A DNA stretch of 8,284 nt from Bacteroidales bacterium. GTDB taxonomy: Bacteria > Bacteroidota > Bacteroidia > Bacteroidales > VadinHA17. Below the pieces are notes generated by a model. The model searched no databases. It saw nothing but the letters and a program-made list of their open reading frames with translations, and was not told the origin of the DNA. The position numbers and the translations under genes were made by a program. The number at the start of each line of letters is the position of its first letter. The first letter of the stretch is position 1. Below are positions 1-5,872 of this stretch, one piece after another. Location: the NCBI GenBank assembly GCA_017882245.1, contig JADGPV010000067.1, positions 1 through 8,284 on the forward strand, read 5' to 3'.

Positions 1-1055
1 AGGAGATTGAGCAGAAGCGTATCGCAGGCTCAATGGTGCGTGATGACGTACGAGCAGATGATATAGCCGAGATTGTGTCAAAATGGACAGGCATACCTGT
101 GTCACGCATGCTGGAAAGCGAAAAGGACAAGCTTATGAGGCTGGAGGAGGAGCTTCATAAAAGAGTAGTGGGTCAGGATGAAGCTATCTCTGCTGTCTCC
201 GATGCAGTGCGCAGATCGAGGGCGGGCCTTCAGGATGAGAAGCGTCCCATAGGGTCTTTCATTTTCCTTGGCACTACAGGAGTGGGTAAGACAGAACTGG
301 CAAGAGCCCTTGCCGAGTACCTCTTCAATAATGAGAACCTGATGACACGTATTGACATGACCGAATACCAGGAGCGGCATAGTGTTTCAAGACTTGTCGG
401 AGCACCTCCCGGATATATTGGCTATGATGAAGGAGGGCAGCTTACTGAAGCAATCAGACATAAGCCTTATTCGGTTGTTTTGCTTGATGAAATCGAAAAG
501 GCACATCCTGATGTGTTCAATATTCTGCTTCAGGTGCTGGATGACGGCCGCCTGACAGACAACAAAGGCCGCACCGTCAACTTCCGCAACACAATTATTA
601 TTATGACCTCTAACCTGGGGTCGTCACTGATACGTGAAGCCATTGAAAGCAACGGCGGTACCCTGACTGATGAGCAGGCCGAAAAGCTCAGGGAGGAGCT
701 GATCCAGATGCTCAGGAGCACCCTCAGACCAGAATTTGTAAACCGTGTGGATGAGATAGTTATGTTCAGACCATTGACCGTTGAACAGATACGGGAGGTT
801 GTCAGACTTCAATTCAGCCGTGTCTCGCAGATGCTTGAAGAGAAAGGAATCAGAAGTGAGATTACTGTCAGGGCTATCGCCTGGCTTGCTGAAAAGGGAT
901 TTGATCCGCTCTTTGGTGCAAGGCCCGTTAAACGACTCATTCAGAAGGAGATAGTTAATGAACTGTCAAAGGCGATCATTGCGGGAACCATTGACAAAGA
1001 AAAGACTGTCAAAATTGATGTCCGTTCCGGAGAACTGATTATCACGAATGTCTAA
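1..1055 (+). CDS. clpB: ClpB disaggregase, C-terminal part (5' end outside window)
   Basis: ClpB is a cytoplasmic Hsp100 AAA+ ATPase that, with DnaK/DnaJ/GrpE, threads proteins out of aggregates. Only the end of the middle region, the second ATPase domain (NBD2) and the C-terminal domain are present. The frame is open from base 3, so the true start lies upstream. Counting from the Met at 33, I see the NBD2 entry KWTGIPVSRM (18-27), Walker A GTTGVGKT (80-87), pore loop GYIGYDEGG (128-136), Walker B VVLLDE (148-153), sensor 1 TSNLGS (192-197), arginine finger in RPEFVNR (R238) and sensor 2 GARPVKR (R297). The usual Walker A proline (GPTGVGKT) is Thr here. The linker and NBD2 resemble ClpB more than ClpA or ClpC, but the long M-domain that would settle this is outside the window. 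The TAA stop overlaps the stop of the convergent STAS gene. Confidence 0.95.
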   Translation, partial: EIEQKRIAGSMVRDDVRADDIAEIVSKWTGIPVSRMLESEKDKLMRLEEELHKRVVGQDEAISAVSDAVRRSRAGLQDEKRPIGSFIFLGTTGVGKTELARALAEYLFNNENLMTRIDMTEYQERHSVSRLVGAPPGYIGYDEGGQLTEAIRHKPYSVVLLDEIEKAHPDVFNILLQVLDDGRLTDNKGRTVNFRNTIIIMTSNLGSSLIREAIESNGGTLTDEQAEKLREELIQMLRSTLRPEFVNRVDEIVMFRPLTVEQIREVVRLQFSRVSQMLEEKGIRSEITVRAIAWLAEKGFDPLFGARPVKRLIQKEIVNELSKAIIAGTIDKEKTVKIDVRSGELIITNV

Positions 1056-1402
1056 GAGGGCCCGCTCCGTAGGAAGCTCTCAAGACATGTCTCACGGTCC
1101 GGGTAAATATCGAGCGCCTTATTGAGTTGCAGCATTTCAAACAACTCAGCGGCTCGCGGTGTAAGCCCGCAAATCCTGAAAGTACAGTAATTTGAGCGTG
1201 CCACACGCAAGAGATGGAGGAACATGGCAAATGCTGTGCTGTCGAGATAATTCACCCCTCCCAGGTCAATGACTACCCTTGTATATGGTATCTCGAATAA
1301 CTTAAGTATAACAGGCTTGATGCTGCCAACATTGTTAGCATTGATCCTGTCATCGTCGAAGCTGATGATCTCAATCCCGTTGAGCTTTTCTGAAAATATC
1401 AT
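1052..1402 (-). CDS. STAS-domain protein, anti-anti-sigma factor (SpoIIAA/RsbV) type
   Basis: This 116-residue protein is a single STAS domain with no membrane segment. SpoIIAA/RsbV-type STAS proteins sit in partner-switching cascades: the unphosphorylated form binds a serine-kinase anti-sigma factor and frees its target, and phosphorylation on a conserved Ser switches it off. The diagnostic part is the hydrophobic strand VVIDLGGVNYLD (43-54) followed by S55-T56-A-F-A-M-F-L, with D54-S55 matching the conserved Asp-Ser phosphorylation site (SpoIIAA has MDSSGLGV). The start is the ATG at 1402-1400, six bases after the stop of the HPt gene, so the two are almost certainly cotranscribed. No Shine-Dalgarno sequence is visible. 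The TAG stop overlaps the clpB TAA. No kinase or PP2C/SpoIIE phosphatase partner is in the window, so the pathway output is unknown. Family assignment is firm; the biological target is not known. Confidence 0.9.
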   Translation of the reverse strand: MIFSEKLNGIEIISFDDDRINANNVGSIKPVILKLFEIPYTRVVIDLGGVNYLDSTAFAMFLHLLRVARSNYCTFRICGLTPRAAELFEMLQLNKALDIYPDRETCLESFLRSGPS

Positions 1403-1408
1403 GACAGA

Positions 1409-1762
1409 TCACACTTTTTTGCTTAAATAATCGTCTATCTCTGCCAGGACAGTTGAGGCATCCTCTTCAAACTTTGAGATGTAGCCGGCATATTTCTCCT
1501 TCTGCTCCCCGGCTTTTGCATTCAGTTCGAATTCCTTCAGCATTATTGCGGTCTGCTCCATCCCCATCACTGTCACTGAACCTTTTGCCTTATGAGCCAG
1601 AAGTCCCAGCTCATAGTATTTGCCGCTACCAAACAGATTGTTCATCTCTGTGATAAATTCAGGGATCTGGTTGCGGAATATCCCTACGATCTCTTCCATT
1701 GTGGGGGCGTCTCCGCCGGTAATGTTCACAAGATAGTCAGGATTGAATACTTTGTATTCCAT
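1409..1762 (-). CDS. HPt (histidine-containing phosphotransfer) domain protein
   Basis: This 117-residue, probably cytoplasmic protein is a stand-alone HPt domain. HPt proteins relay a phosphoryl group on a conserved His between receiver domains of hybrid kinases and response regulators. The signature is AHKAKGSVTVMGM at 56-68, matching the HPt pattern AHxLKGxxxxxG, with H57 as the phospho-acceptor and K60-G61 in place. The flanking regions (GGDAPTMEEIVGIFRNQIPEF before, a charged helix EFELNAKAGEQKEKY after) fit the four-helix bundle, and the length is normal for a single domain. It is the first gene of a two-gene minus-strand unit with the STAS protein. Its start, the ATG at 1762-1760, lies about 20 bases downstream of a good Bacteroidetes -7 element. 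No cognate histidine kinase or receiver is nearby, so it is an orphan and its partner cannot be named from the sequence. Confidence 0.9.
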   Translation of the reverse strand: MEYKVFNPDYLVNITGGDAPTMEEIVGIFRNQIPEFITEMNNLFGSGKYYELGLLAHKAKGSVTVMGMEQTAIMLKEFELNAKAGEQKEKYAGYISKFEEDASTVLAEIDDYLSKKV

Positions 1763-1784
1763 TGGTTCAGGTTTGTCAATGATA

Positions 1785-1792
1785 CAAATATA
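1785..1792 (-). promoter_or_regulatory. Putative Bacteroidetes -7 promoter element for the HPt-STAS unit
   Basis: Read on the minus strand, these bases are TATATTTG, a full match to the Bacteroidetes primary-sigma -7 consensus TAnnTTTG. They lie 22 bases upstream of the HPt start codon, which gives a short A/T-rich leader. I see no convincing -33 TTTG at the usual 19-21 base spacing; TACG sits there instead. The position relative to the start, and the mirror-image element for gcvT, are the main support. Confidence 0.45.
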
Positions 1793-1880
1793 GAAATAAT
1801 GATACCTCCTGCGTACTAATTAAGTTAAAAGAGGCAGGCCCAAAAATGATTTATTGCAGGTTTTATCGATTGGAAAATGA

Positions 1881-1888
1881 TACTTTTG
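1881..1888 (+). promoter_or_regulatory. Putative Bacteroidetes -7 promoter element for gcvT-comB
   Basis: The octamer TACTTTTG matches TAnnTTTG in full and ends 23 bases before the preferred gcvT start at 1912, a normal spacing for a short Bacteroidetes leader. A TTG at 1854-1856 could be the -33 element, but its spacing of 24 bases is longer than usual. If this promoter is real, the in-frame ATG at 1846 lies upstream of the transcript, which supports translation starting at 1912. Confidence 0.45.
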
Positions 1889-1911
1889 TTCAAAATACAA
1901 AATCCAATGCA

Positions 1912-3021
1912 ATGAAAAACACTCCGTTTCTGAAGTTTCATGAGGCTCTGGGAGCCAGGATAATACCTTTTGCCGGGTACAATATGCCGGTTGAATATAC
2001 AGGTATCACCGATGAGCATATCACGGTGCGCAAGAAAGTGGGTGTGTTTGATGTCTCTCATATGGGAGAGTTTTGGGTTAACGGTCCGCGTGCCCTCGAT
2101 TTTCTGCAGTATATCACTTCAAATGATGTTTCAGCTCTTACTGACGGCAAGGTACAGTACACATGTTTTCCAAACGGGAAGGGAGGTATTGTTGATGACC
2201 TGCTCGTTTACAGGTTCAGTGCTGAGAAATATCTTCTCGTTGTTAACGCTGCAAACATTGACAAGGACTGGGAATGGTGTGTAAGAAATGCTGAGCGGTT
2301 TGGAATCGCTTCCGGCCCGGGGAAAGACATGCATAATGCTTCAGAAGGTACAGCACAGCTTGCCATACAGGGACCGCTGGCACTCAAGGCAATGCAGAAG
2401 CTTACTTCAGAAAATGTTACAGATATGGAATATTACACCTTCAAGGTTCTGAAGTTTGCGGGTATAGATGGCGTCATATTTTCTACCACTGGTTATACCG
2501 GTGCCGGAGGCTGCGAAATATACGTAAAGAATGCTGACGCTGAGCGGCTCTGGAAAGAGGTTTTCAGGGCCGGTGAAGAATATGGTATCAGACCAGTTGG
2601 CCTCGGCGCCCGGGACACTCTTCGCCTTGAGATGGGCTACTGTCTCTACGGTAATGATATAAATGACACTACTTCGCCAATTGAGGCAGGACTGGGATGG
2701 ATTACCAAATTTGTTCCCGGTAAGGAATTCGTTGATAAGAACCTCCTTCTCAAACAGAAGGAGGAAGGGACTGAAAGACGCCTCAAGGGTTTTATAATGA
2801 TCGATAAGGGCATTCCAAGACAACACTATGAGGTAGTGGATGCTTCCGGAAACAATATCGGCGAAGTCACTTCTGGCACTATGTCACCAATGCTGAAGCA
2901 GGGCATAGGGATGGCTTATCTGAAGAAAAATTTCTGGAAAACTGATACCGAAATCTATATCCGGGTCAGGGGTAAGGACCTGAAAGCAAAGGTTGCTGCT
3001 CTCCCTTTTTATAAGTTATAA
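1912..3021 (+). CDS. gcvT: Glycine cleavage system aminomethyltransferase (T-protein)
   Basis: GcvT takes the aminomethyl group from the lipoyl arm of H-protein and transfers the one-carbon unit to tetrahydrofolate, giving 5,10-methylene-THF and ammonia (EC 2.1.2.10). From the ATG at 1912 the protein has 369 residues, normal for the family. Visible hallmarks are FAGYNMPVEY (20-29), DVSHMGE (47-53), GKGGIVDDLLVY (89-100, containing the catalytic Asp), TGYTGAGGCEIY, GLGARDTLRLEMGY and the C-terminal AKVAALPFYKL. The usual TGYTGE is TGYTGA, which I believe is common in this phylum. The frame is open back to an ATG at 1846, but those 22 extra residues do not look like GcvT and cover a promoter-like element, so 1912 is preferred. 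The comB-like gene follows after 27 bases and is probably cotranscribed. The P- and H-protein genes are not in the window. Confidence 0.96.
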   Translation: MKNTPFLKFHEALGARIIPFAGYNMPVEYTGITDEHITVRKKVGVFDVSHMGEFWVNGPRALDFLQYITSNDVSALTDGKVQYTCFPNGKGGIVDDLLVYRFSAEKYLLVVNAANIDKDWEWCVRNAERFGIASGPGKDMHNASEGTAQLAIQGPLALKAMQKLTSENVTDMEYYTFKVLKFAGIDGVIFSTTGYTGAGGCEIYVKNADAERLWKEVFRAGEEYGIRPVGLGARDTLRLEMGYCLYGNDINDTTSPIEAGLGWITKFVPGKEFVDKNLLLKQKEEGTERRLKGFIMIDKGIPRQHYEVVDASGNNIGEVTSGTMSPMLKQGIGMAYLKKNFWKTDTEIYIRVRGKDLKAKVAALPFYKL

Positions 3022-3024
3022 AAA
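3006..3024. repeat. Perfect A/T-only inverted repeat across the gcvT stop codon
   Basis: TTTTTATA (3006-3013) and TATAAAAA (3017-3024) are perfect reverse complements separated by AGT, and they span the gcvT stop at 3019-3021. The 8-bp stem has no G-C pair, so it would be a weak RNA hairpin and is unlikely to terminate transcription alone. The left arm codes for the conserved end of GcvT, so the symmetry may be accidental. Confidence 0.3.
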
Positions 3025-3048
3025 AGCGTTCAGTTACCGGTTGATGCT

Positions 3049-3765
3049 ATGACACAAAAGAGCCTTGAAATATGCTTTTCCCCCGCAATATTTGGAGCAC
3101 ATGCCGACAAAGATGCAGTTGTCGTAGTCATAGATATACTAAGAGCGACAAGCTCAATCTGCACTGCTTTTGCCAACGGTGTCCGTGAAATAATACCGGT
3201 TGCCACTGTGGAGGAAGCAAGAGAGATGAAGGGTAAAGGTTATCTTCTTGCAGCAGAGCGTGATGGCTATATACTGGATTTCGCTGACTTTGGCAACTCA
3301 CCGTTCAATTTCACCAGGGAGAAGGTAGGGGGAAAGGTTGTAGCATACAGCACCACAAACGGTACAGGTATTATGAAGATGGCATCAGATTGCAGTGCTG
3401 TTGTGATAGGTTCTTACCTTAATTTCGATGCGCTGTGCCGTTGGCTTGAAGAACAGGACAGGAAGGTTATAATCGTATGCGCCGGGTGGAAGTCACGCTT
3501 CAGCCTTGAGGATGCTGTCTGTGCAGGAGCCATTGCGGAAAAACTTCTTGAGAGCGGACGGTTTGAGGCTGCCTGCGACTCCGTACATGCTGCCACAGAT
3601 CTGTGGAAAATGGCGAAGGGTGACCTGTTAGGTTATATTGAAAAAGCTGCCCAGAGGTCAAGGCTCAGGGATAAAGGTCTTGATGACTGTATAGGCTATT
3701 GCCATACTTTTAACGTTACAGATGTTATCCCGGTATTGCGAAACGGAAAACTGGTAGCTCTATGA
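3049..3765 (+). CDS. comB: ComB-family phosphatase (2-phosphosulfolactate phosphatase-like)
   Basis: The 238-residue protein belongs to the ComB family. The characterised archaeal member is a Mg-dependent phosphatase that converts 2-phosphosulfolactate to sulfolactate in coenzyme M synthesis (EC 3.1.3.71). Family motifs appear in order: VVVVIDILRATSS (24-36, acidic residue D29), AAERDG (68-73), FGNSPFNF (81-88), STTNGTGIM (101-109) and CAGWKSRFSLEDAVCAG (144-160). Length is normal and there is no signal peptide or membrane segment. It lies 27 bases after gcvT and 85 bases before serC. Bacteroidetes do not make coenzyme M, so the substrate here is uncertain. Options are phosphosulfolactate for another sulfonate route, or another small 2-phospho-acid, perhaps linked to the serine genes next door. 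No ComA (phosphosulfolactate synthase) or ComC gene is in the window. The family call is firm; the substrate is inference. Confidence 0.87.
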   Translation: MTQKSLEICFSPAIFGAHADKDAVVVVIDILRATSSICTAFANGVREIIPVATVEEAREMKGKGYLLAAERDGYILDFADFGNSPFNFTREKVGGKVVAYSTTNGTGIMKMASDCSAVVIGSYLNFDALCRWLEEQDRKVIIVCAGWKSRFSLEDAVCAGAIAEKLLESGRFEAACDSVHAATDLWKMAKGDLLGYIEKAAQRSRLRDKGLDDCIGYCHTFNVTDVIPVLRNGKLVAL

Positions 3766-3783
3766 CCATTGATTAGATGGTCA
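3763..3783. repeat. 7-bp perfect dyad between comB and serC
   Basis: TGACCAT (3763-3769) and ATGGTCA (3777-3783) are perfect reverse complements around a 7-base centre; an extra T-G pair would extend the RNA stem to 8. The left arm begins at the comB stop codon. No T tract follows, so a simple intrinsic terminator is unlikely. The dyad lies just upstream of the serC -7 element, where the -33 region or an operator would be expected. Confidence 0.4.
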
Positions 3784-3799
3784 GGTGAACTTAATTGTA

Positions 3800-3807
3800 T
3801 AGATTTG
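3800..3807 (+). promoter_or_regulatory. Putative Bacteroidetes -7 promoter element for the serC operon
   Basis: TAGATTTG is a full match to TAnnTTTG. It lies 43 bases before the serC start in the largest gap of the + strand array (3766-3850), followed by a purine- and A-rich leader with no Shine-Dalgarno sequence. No clear -33 TTTG is seen at the expected distance; that position is occupied by the right arm of the dyad at 3763-3783. Confidence 0.45.
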
Positions 3808-3850
3808 AAAGAGAAAACAAAATTAACCAATCATTATAAAATCATCAGAA

Positions 3851-4921
3851 ATGAAAAAGCACAACTTTTATGCAGGACCTTCGATCATGCCTCAGTACAC
3901 AAATGAGAAGGTGATTGAAGCTATAAAGGATTTTGCCGGAACAGGTCTCTCGATCATGGAGGTATCACACCGCAGCAAGGAGTTTGTAGCGGTTATGGAA
4001 CAGGCTGTAACATTGGTTAAGCAGCTGCTCGATGTACCATCAGGCTATTCCGTGATATTCCTTGGCGGTGGTGCAAGCCTGCAGTTTGCCATGGTGCCGA
4101 TGAACATGCTAGAGAAAAAGGCAGCGTACCTCAACACTGGCGAATGGGCAGGGAAAGCCCTGAAAGAAGCTAAACTATTCGGCGAAGTCGTTGAAGTAGC
4201 ATCATCAAAGGACAAGAACTTCAATTATATCCCGAAAAGTTTCGTTGTGCCTCCTGACGCAGATTACTTCCACATCACTTCAAACAACACTATCTTCGGG
4301 ACTGAATTAAAGAAGGACCTAACTGTCAGTGTACCACTCGTGGCGGATATGTCTTCTGATATATTCAGCCGTCCTGTTGATGTTTCGAAATATTCTATCA
4401 TTTACGGTGGTGCACAGAAGAATCTGGCACCCGCAGGGGTTACATTTGTGATCATTAAGGATAATGTGCTTGGCAAGGTTACGAGGCCCATTCCAACCAT
4501 GCTTAATTATAAGACACATATTGAAAAGGAATCAATGTTCAACACACCCCCGGTAATGGTGGTCTTTGCAGCTGCGAAGACACTTGAATGGCTTACCGGG
4601 AAGGGTGGGGTAAAGGCAATGCAGAAAATCAATCAGGAAAAAGCTGCTCTGCTTTATGACGAGATCGAACGCAATAAGCTTTTTGTTGCGACAGTGCCTG
4701 ACCCGGAAGACAGATCATTGATGAATGTCTGTTTCGTGATGACGGAAAATTATAAGGAGCTTGAAAAAGAATTCGCTGCCTTTGCCAAGTCAAAGGGTAT
4801 GGTTGGTATTGAAGGGCACCGCTCGGTAGGCGGTTTCCGTGCTTCTCTCTATAACGCACTACCCATCGAGAGCGTCAGGGCTTTGGTCGAATGCATGAAG
4901 GAATTTGAAAACAAATACTAA
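3851..4921 (+). CDS. serC: Phosphoserine aminotransferase
   Basis: SerC is a PLP-dependent class V aminotransferase that converts 3-phosphohydroxypyruvate plus glutamate to O-phospho-L-serine, the second step of serine synthesis (EC 2.6.1.52). It can also act in pyridoxine synthesis. The 356-residue protein is full length and starts with the typical NFYAGPSIMP (5-14). Key parts are the substrate-binding MEVSHRS (36-42), the glycine-rich LGGGASLQFAM (71-81), YGGAQKNLAPAG (185-196) with K190 as the PLP-lysine, and EGHRSVGGFRASLYNA (321-336) near the C terminus. It begins what looks like a tight operon: serA follows after 8 bases. The start has no Shine-Dalgarno sequence but an A-rich leader, as is usual in Bacteroidetes. 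A promoter-like element sits at 3800-3807. The order serC then serA is the reverse of the pathway order. Confidence 0.97.
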   Translation: MKKHNFYAGPSIMPQYTNEKVIEAIKDFAGTGLSIMEVSHRSKEFVAVMEQAVTLVKQLLDVPSGYSVIFLGGGASLQFAMVPMNMLEKKAAYLNTGEWAGKALKEAKLFGEVVEVASSKDKNFNYIPKSFVVPPDADYFHITSNNTIFGTELKKDLTVSVPLVADMSSDIFSRPVDVSKYSIIYGGAQKNLAPAGVTFVIIKDNVLGKVTRPIPTMLNYKTHIEKESMFNTPPVMVVFAAAKTLEWLTGKGGVKAMQKINQEKAALLYDEIERNKLFVATVPDPEDRSLMNVCFVMTENYKELEKEFAAFAKSKGMVGIEGHRSVGGFRASLYNALPIESVRALVECMKEFENKY

Positions 4922-4929
4922 ACGGTATC

Positions 4930-5853
4930 ATGAAGGTTTTAGTTGCCACAGAAAAGCCCTTTGCAACTGTTGCTGTAACGAAGATACGTGAGATCGTTGA
5001 AAAAGGAGGTTATAGCCTGACCCTCCTTGAGAAGTACAAGACTCCGGAGGAATTCTGTTCCGCTGTCGCTGATGCTGATGCACTTATAGTTCGATCTGAT
5101 ATTGTAGATGCTGCAGTCATTGCCTCAGCCAAAAGACTGAAGATTGTGGTGAGGGCAGGCGCCGGTTATGACAACCTCGACCTGAATGCCTGCACCGGGA
5201 GCAATGTTGTTGCAATGAACACACCGGGACAGAACTCAAATGCCGTTGCTGAACTGGCATTCGGAATGATGCTATATACTGCCCGCGGCGGTTTCGACGG
5301 CGAGACCGGATCGGAACTTCTGGGCAAGACCCTCGGCCTGCATGCCTTTGGTAACGTCGGGAAATGCATGGCACGGATTGCAGCAGGCTTCGGAATGAAG
5401 ACATATGCCTTCGATCCGTTCGTGGACAAAAAGATCATGATCGAAGCTGGTGTGACGCCGGTCGATACTATTGAACAATTATATTCCATAAGCCAGTATG
5501 TTTCACTGCATATTCCGGCAAATGACAAAACTATAAACTCCATTGGAGAGAGACTGATCTCACTGATGCCCCCGGGAGCCGTGCTGGTCAATACAGCCCG
5601 TAAGGAGGTTATAAATGAGGTTGAATTTGCTGCAGTGATGGAAAAGAGGAACGACCTGAAATATTTAACAGATATCGCCCCTGACAATGCAGAGCTCTTT
5701 GCTTCAAAGTTTGCCGGACGGTACTTCTTTACTCCTAAGAAGATGGGGGCGCAGACAGAAGAAGCAAATGTCAATGCGGGTGTTGCTGCCGCACGACAGA
5801 TTGTCTCTTTCTTCGCTACGGGAGACGAAACTTTCAGAGTTAACAAACCCTAA
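4930..5853 (+). CDS. serA: D-3-phosphoglycerate dehydrogenase, short form without ACT domain
   Basis: This protein oxidises 3-phosphoglycerate to 3-phosphohydroxypyruvate with NAD, the first step of serine synthesis (EC 1.1.1.95). At 307 residues it has only the substrate and NAD domains of the D-2-hydroxyacid dehydrogenase family. It lacks the C-terminal ACT domain that gives serine feedback in longer SerA proteins. Visible parts are VRAGAGYDNLDL (74-85), the Rossmann turn GLHAFGNVG (136-144, with Ala at one usual Gly), the NAD-ribose Asp in YAFDP (D162) and catalytic Arg in NTARKEV (R224). The usual TPHIGA is TPKKMGAQTEEAN (268-280), so the catalytic His is replaced by Lys (270 or 271) and the paired Glu is not obvious. 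I recall this Lys form from Bacteroides and Entamoeba enzymes, so it is probably active. The name rests partly on its position between serC and DUF1015. Confidence 0.93.
   Translation: MKVLVATEKPFATVAVTKIREIVEKGGYSLTLLEKYKTPEEFCSAVADADALIVRSDIVDAAVIASAKRLKIVVRAGAGYDNLDLNACTGSNVVAMNTPGQNSNAVAELAFGMMLYTARGGFDGETGSELLGKTLGLHAFGNVGKCMARIAAGFGMKTYAFDPFVDKKIMIEAGVTPVDTIEQLYSISQYVSLHIPANDKTINSIGERLISLMPPGAVLVNTARKEVINEVEFAAVMEKRNDLKYLTDIAPDNAELFASKFAGRYFFTPKKMGAQTEEANVNAGVAAARQIVSFFATGDETFRVNKP
5003..5028. repeat. Inverted repeat containing an SD-like octamer inside serA
   Basis: AAGGAGG (5003-5009) and CCTCCTT (5022-5028) are perfect 7-base reverse complements with a 12-base loop, about 75-100 bases into serA. 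The left arm is part of AAGGAGGT, a perfect match to the anti-Shine-Dalgarno tail of 16S rRNA, and the right arm could mask it in the mRNA. It is coding sequence (E-K-G-G-Y and T-L-L-E), so the pairing may be chance. Confidence 0.3.
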
Positions 5854-5872
5854 ACAGAACCTTACTGATAAA

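Noticed and set aside
1846..1911. A 22-residue N-terminal extension of GcvT from the in-frame ATG at 1846
   Set aside because: The extra residues do not resemble GcvT, family members begin near MKNTPF, and the stretch contains a promoter-like element just before 1912.
2407..2826. A 139-codon minus-strand open frame inside gcvT
   Set aside because: It is antisense to conserved GcvT coding sequence and has no domain I recognise.
3006..3024. A/T-only hairpin at the end of gcvT as an intrinsic terminator
   Set aside because: There is no G-C pair in the stem and no T tract after it, and comB starts 27 bases later without its own promoter-like element.
5166..5846. A 226-codon minus-strand open frame opposite serA
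   Set aside because: It lies wholly antisense to a clear serA, shows no recognisable family, and is explained by codon bias on the opposite strand.
5687..5872. An N-terminal extension of the DUF1015 protein overlapping serA
   Set aside because: It is serA read in another frame. The family begins at VVKPFRGL right after the ATG at 5873.
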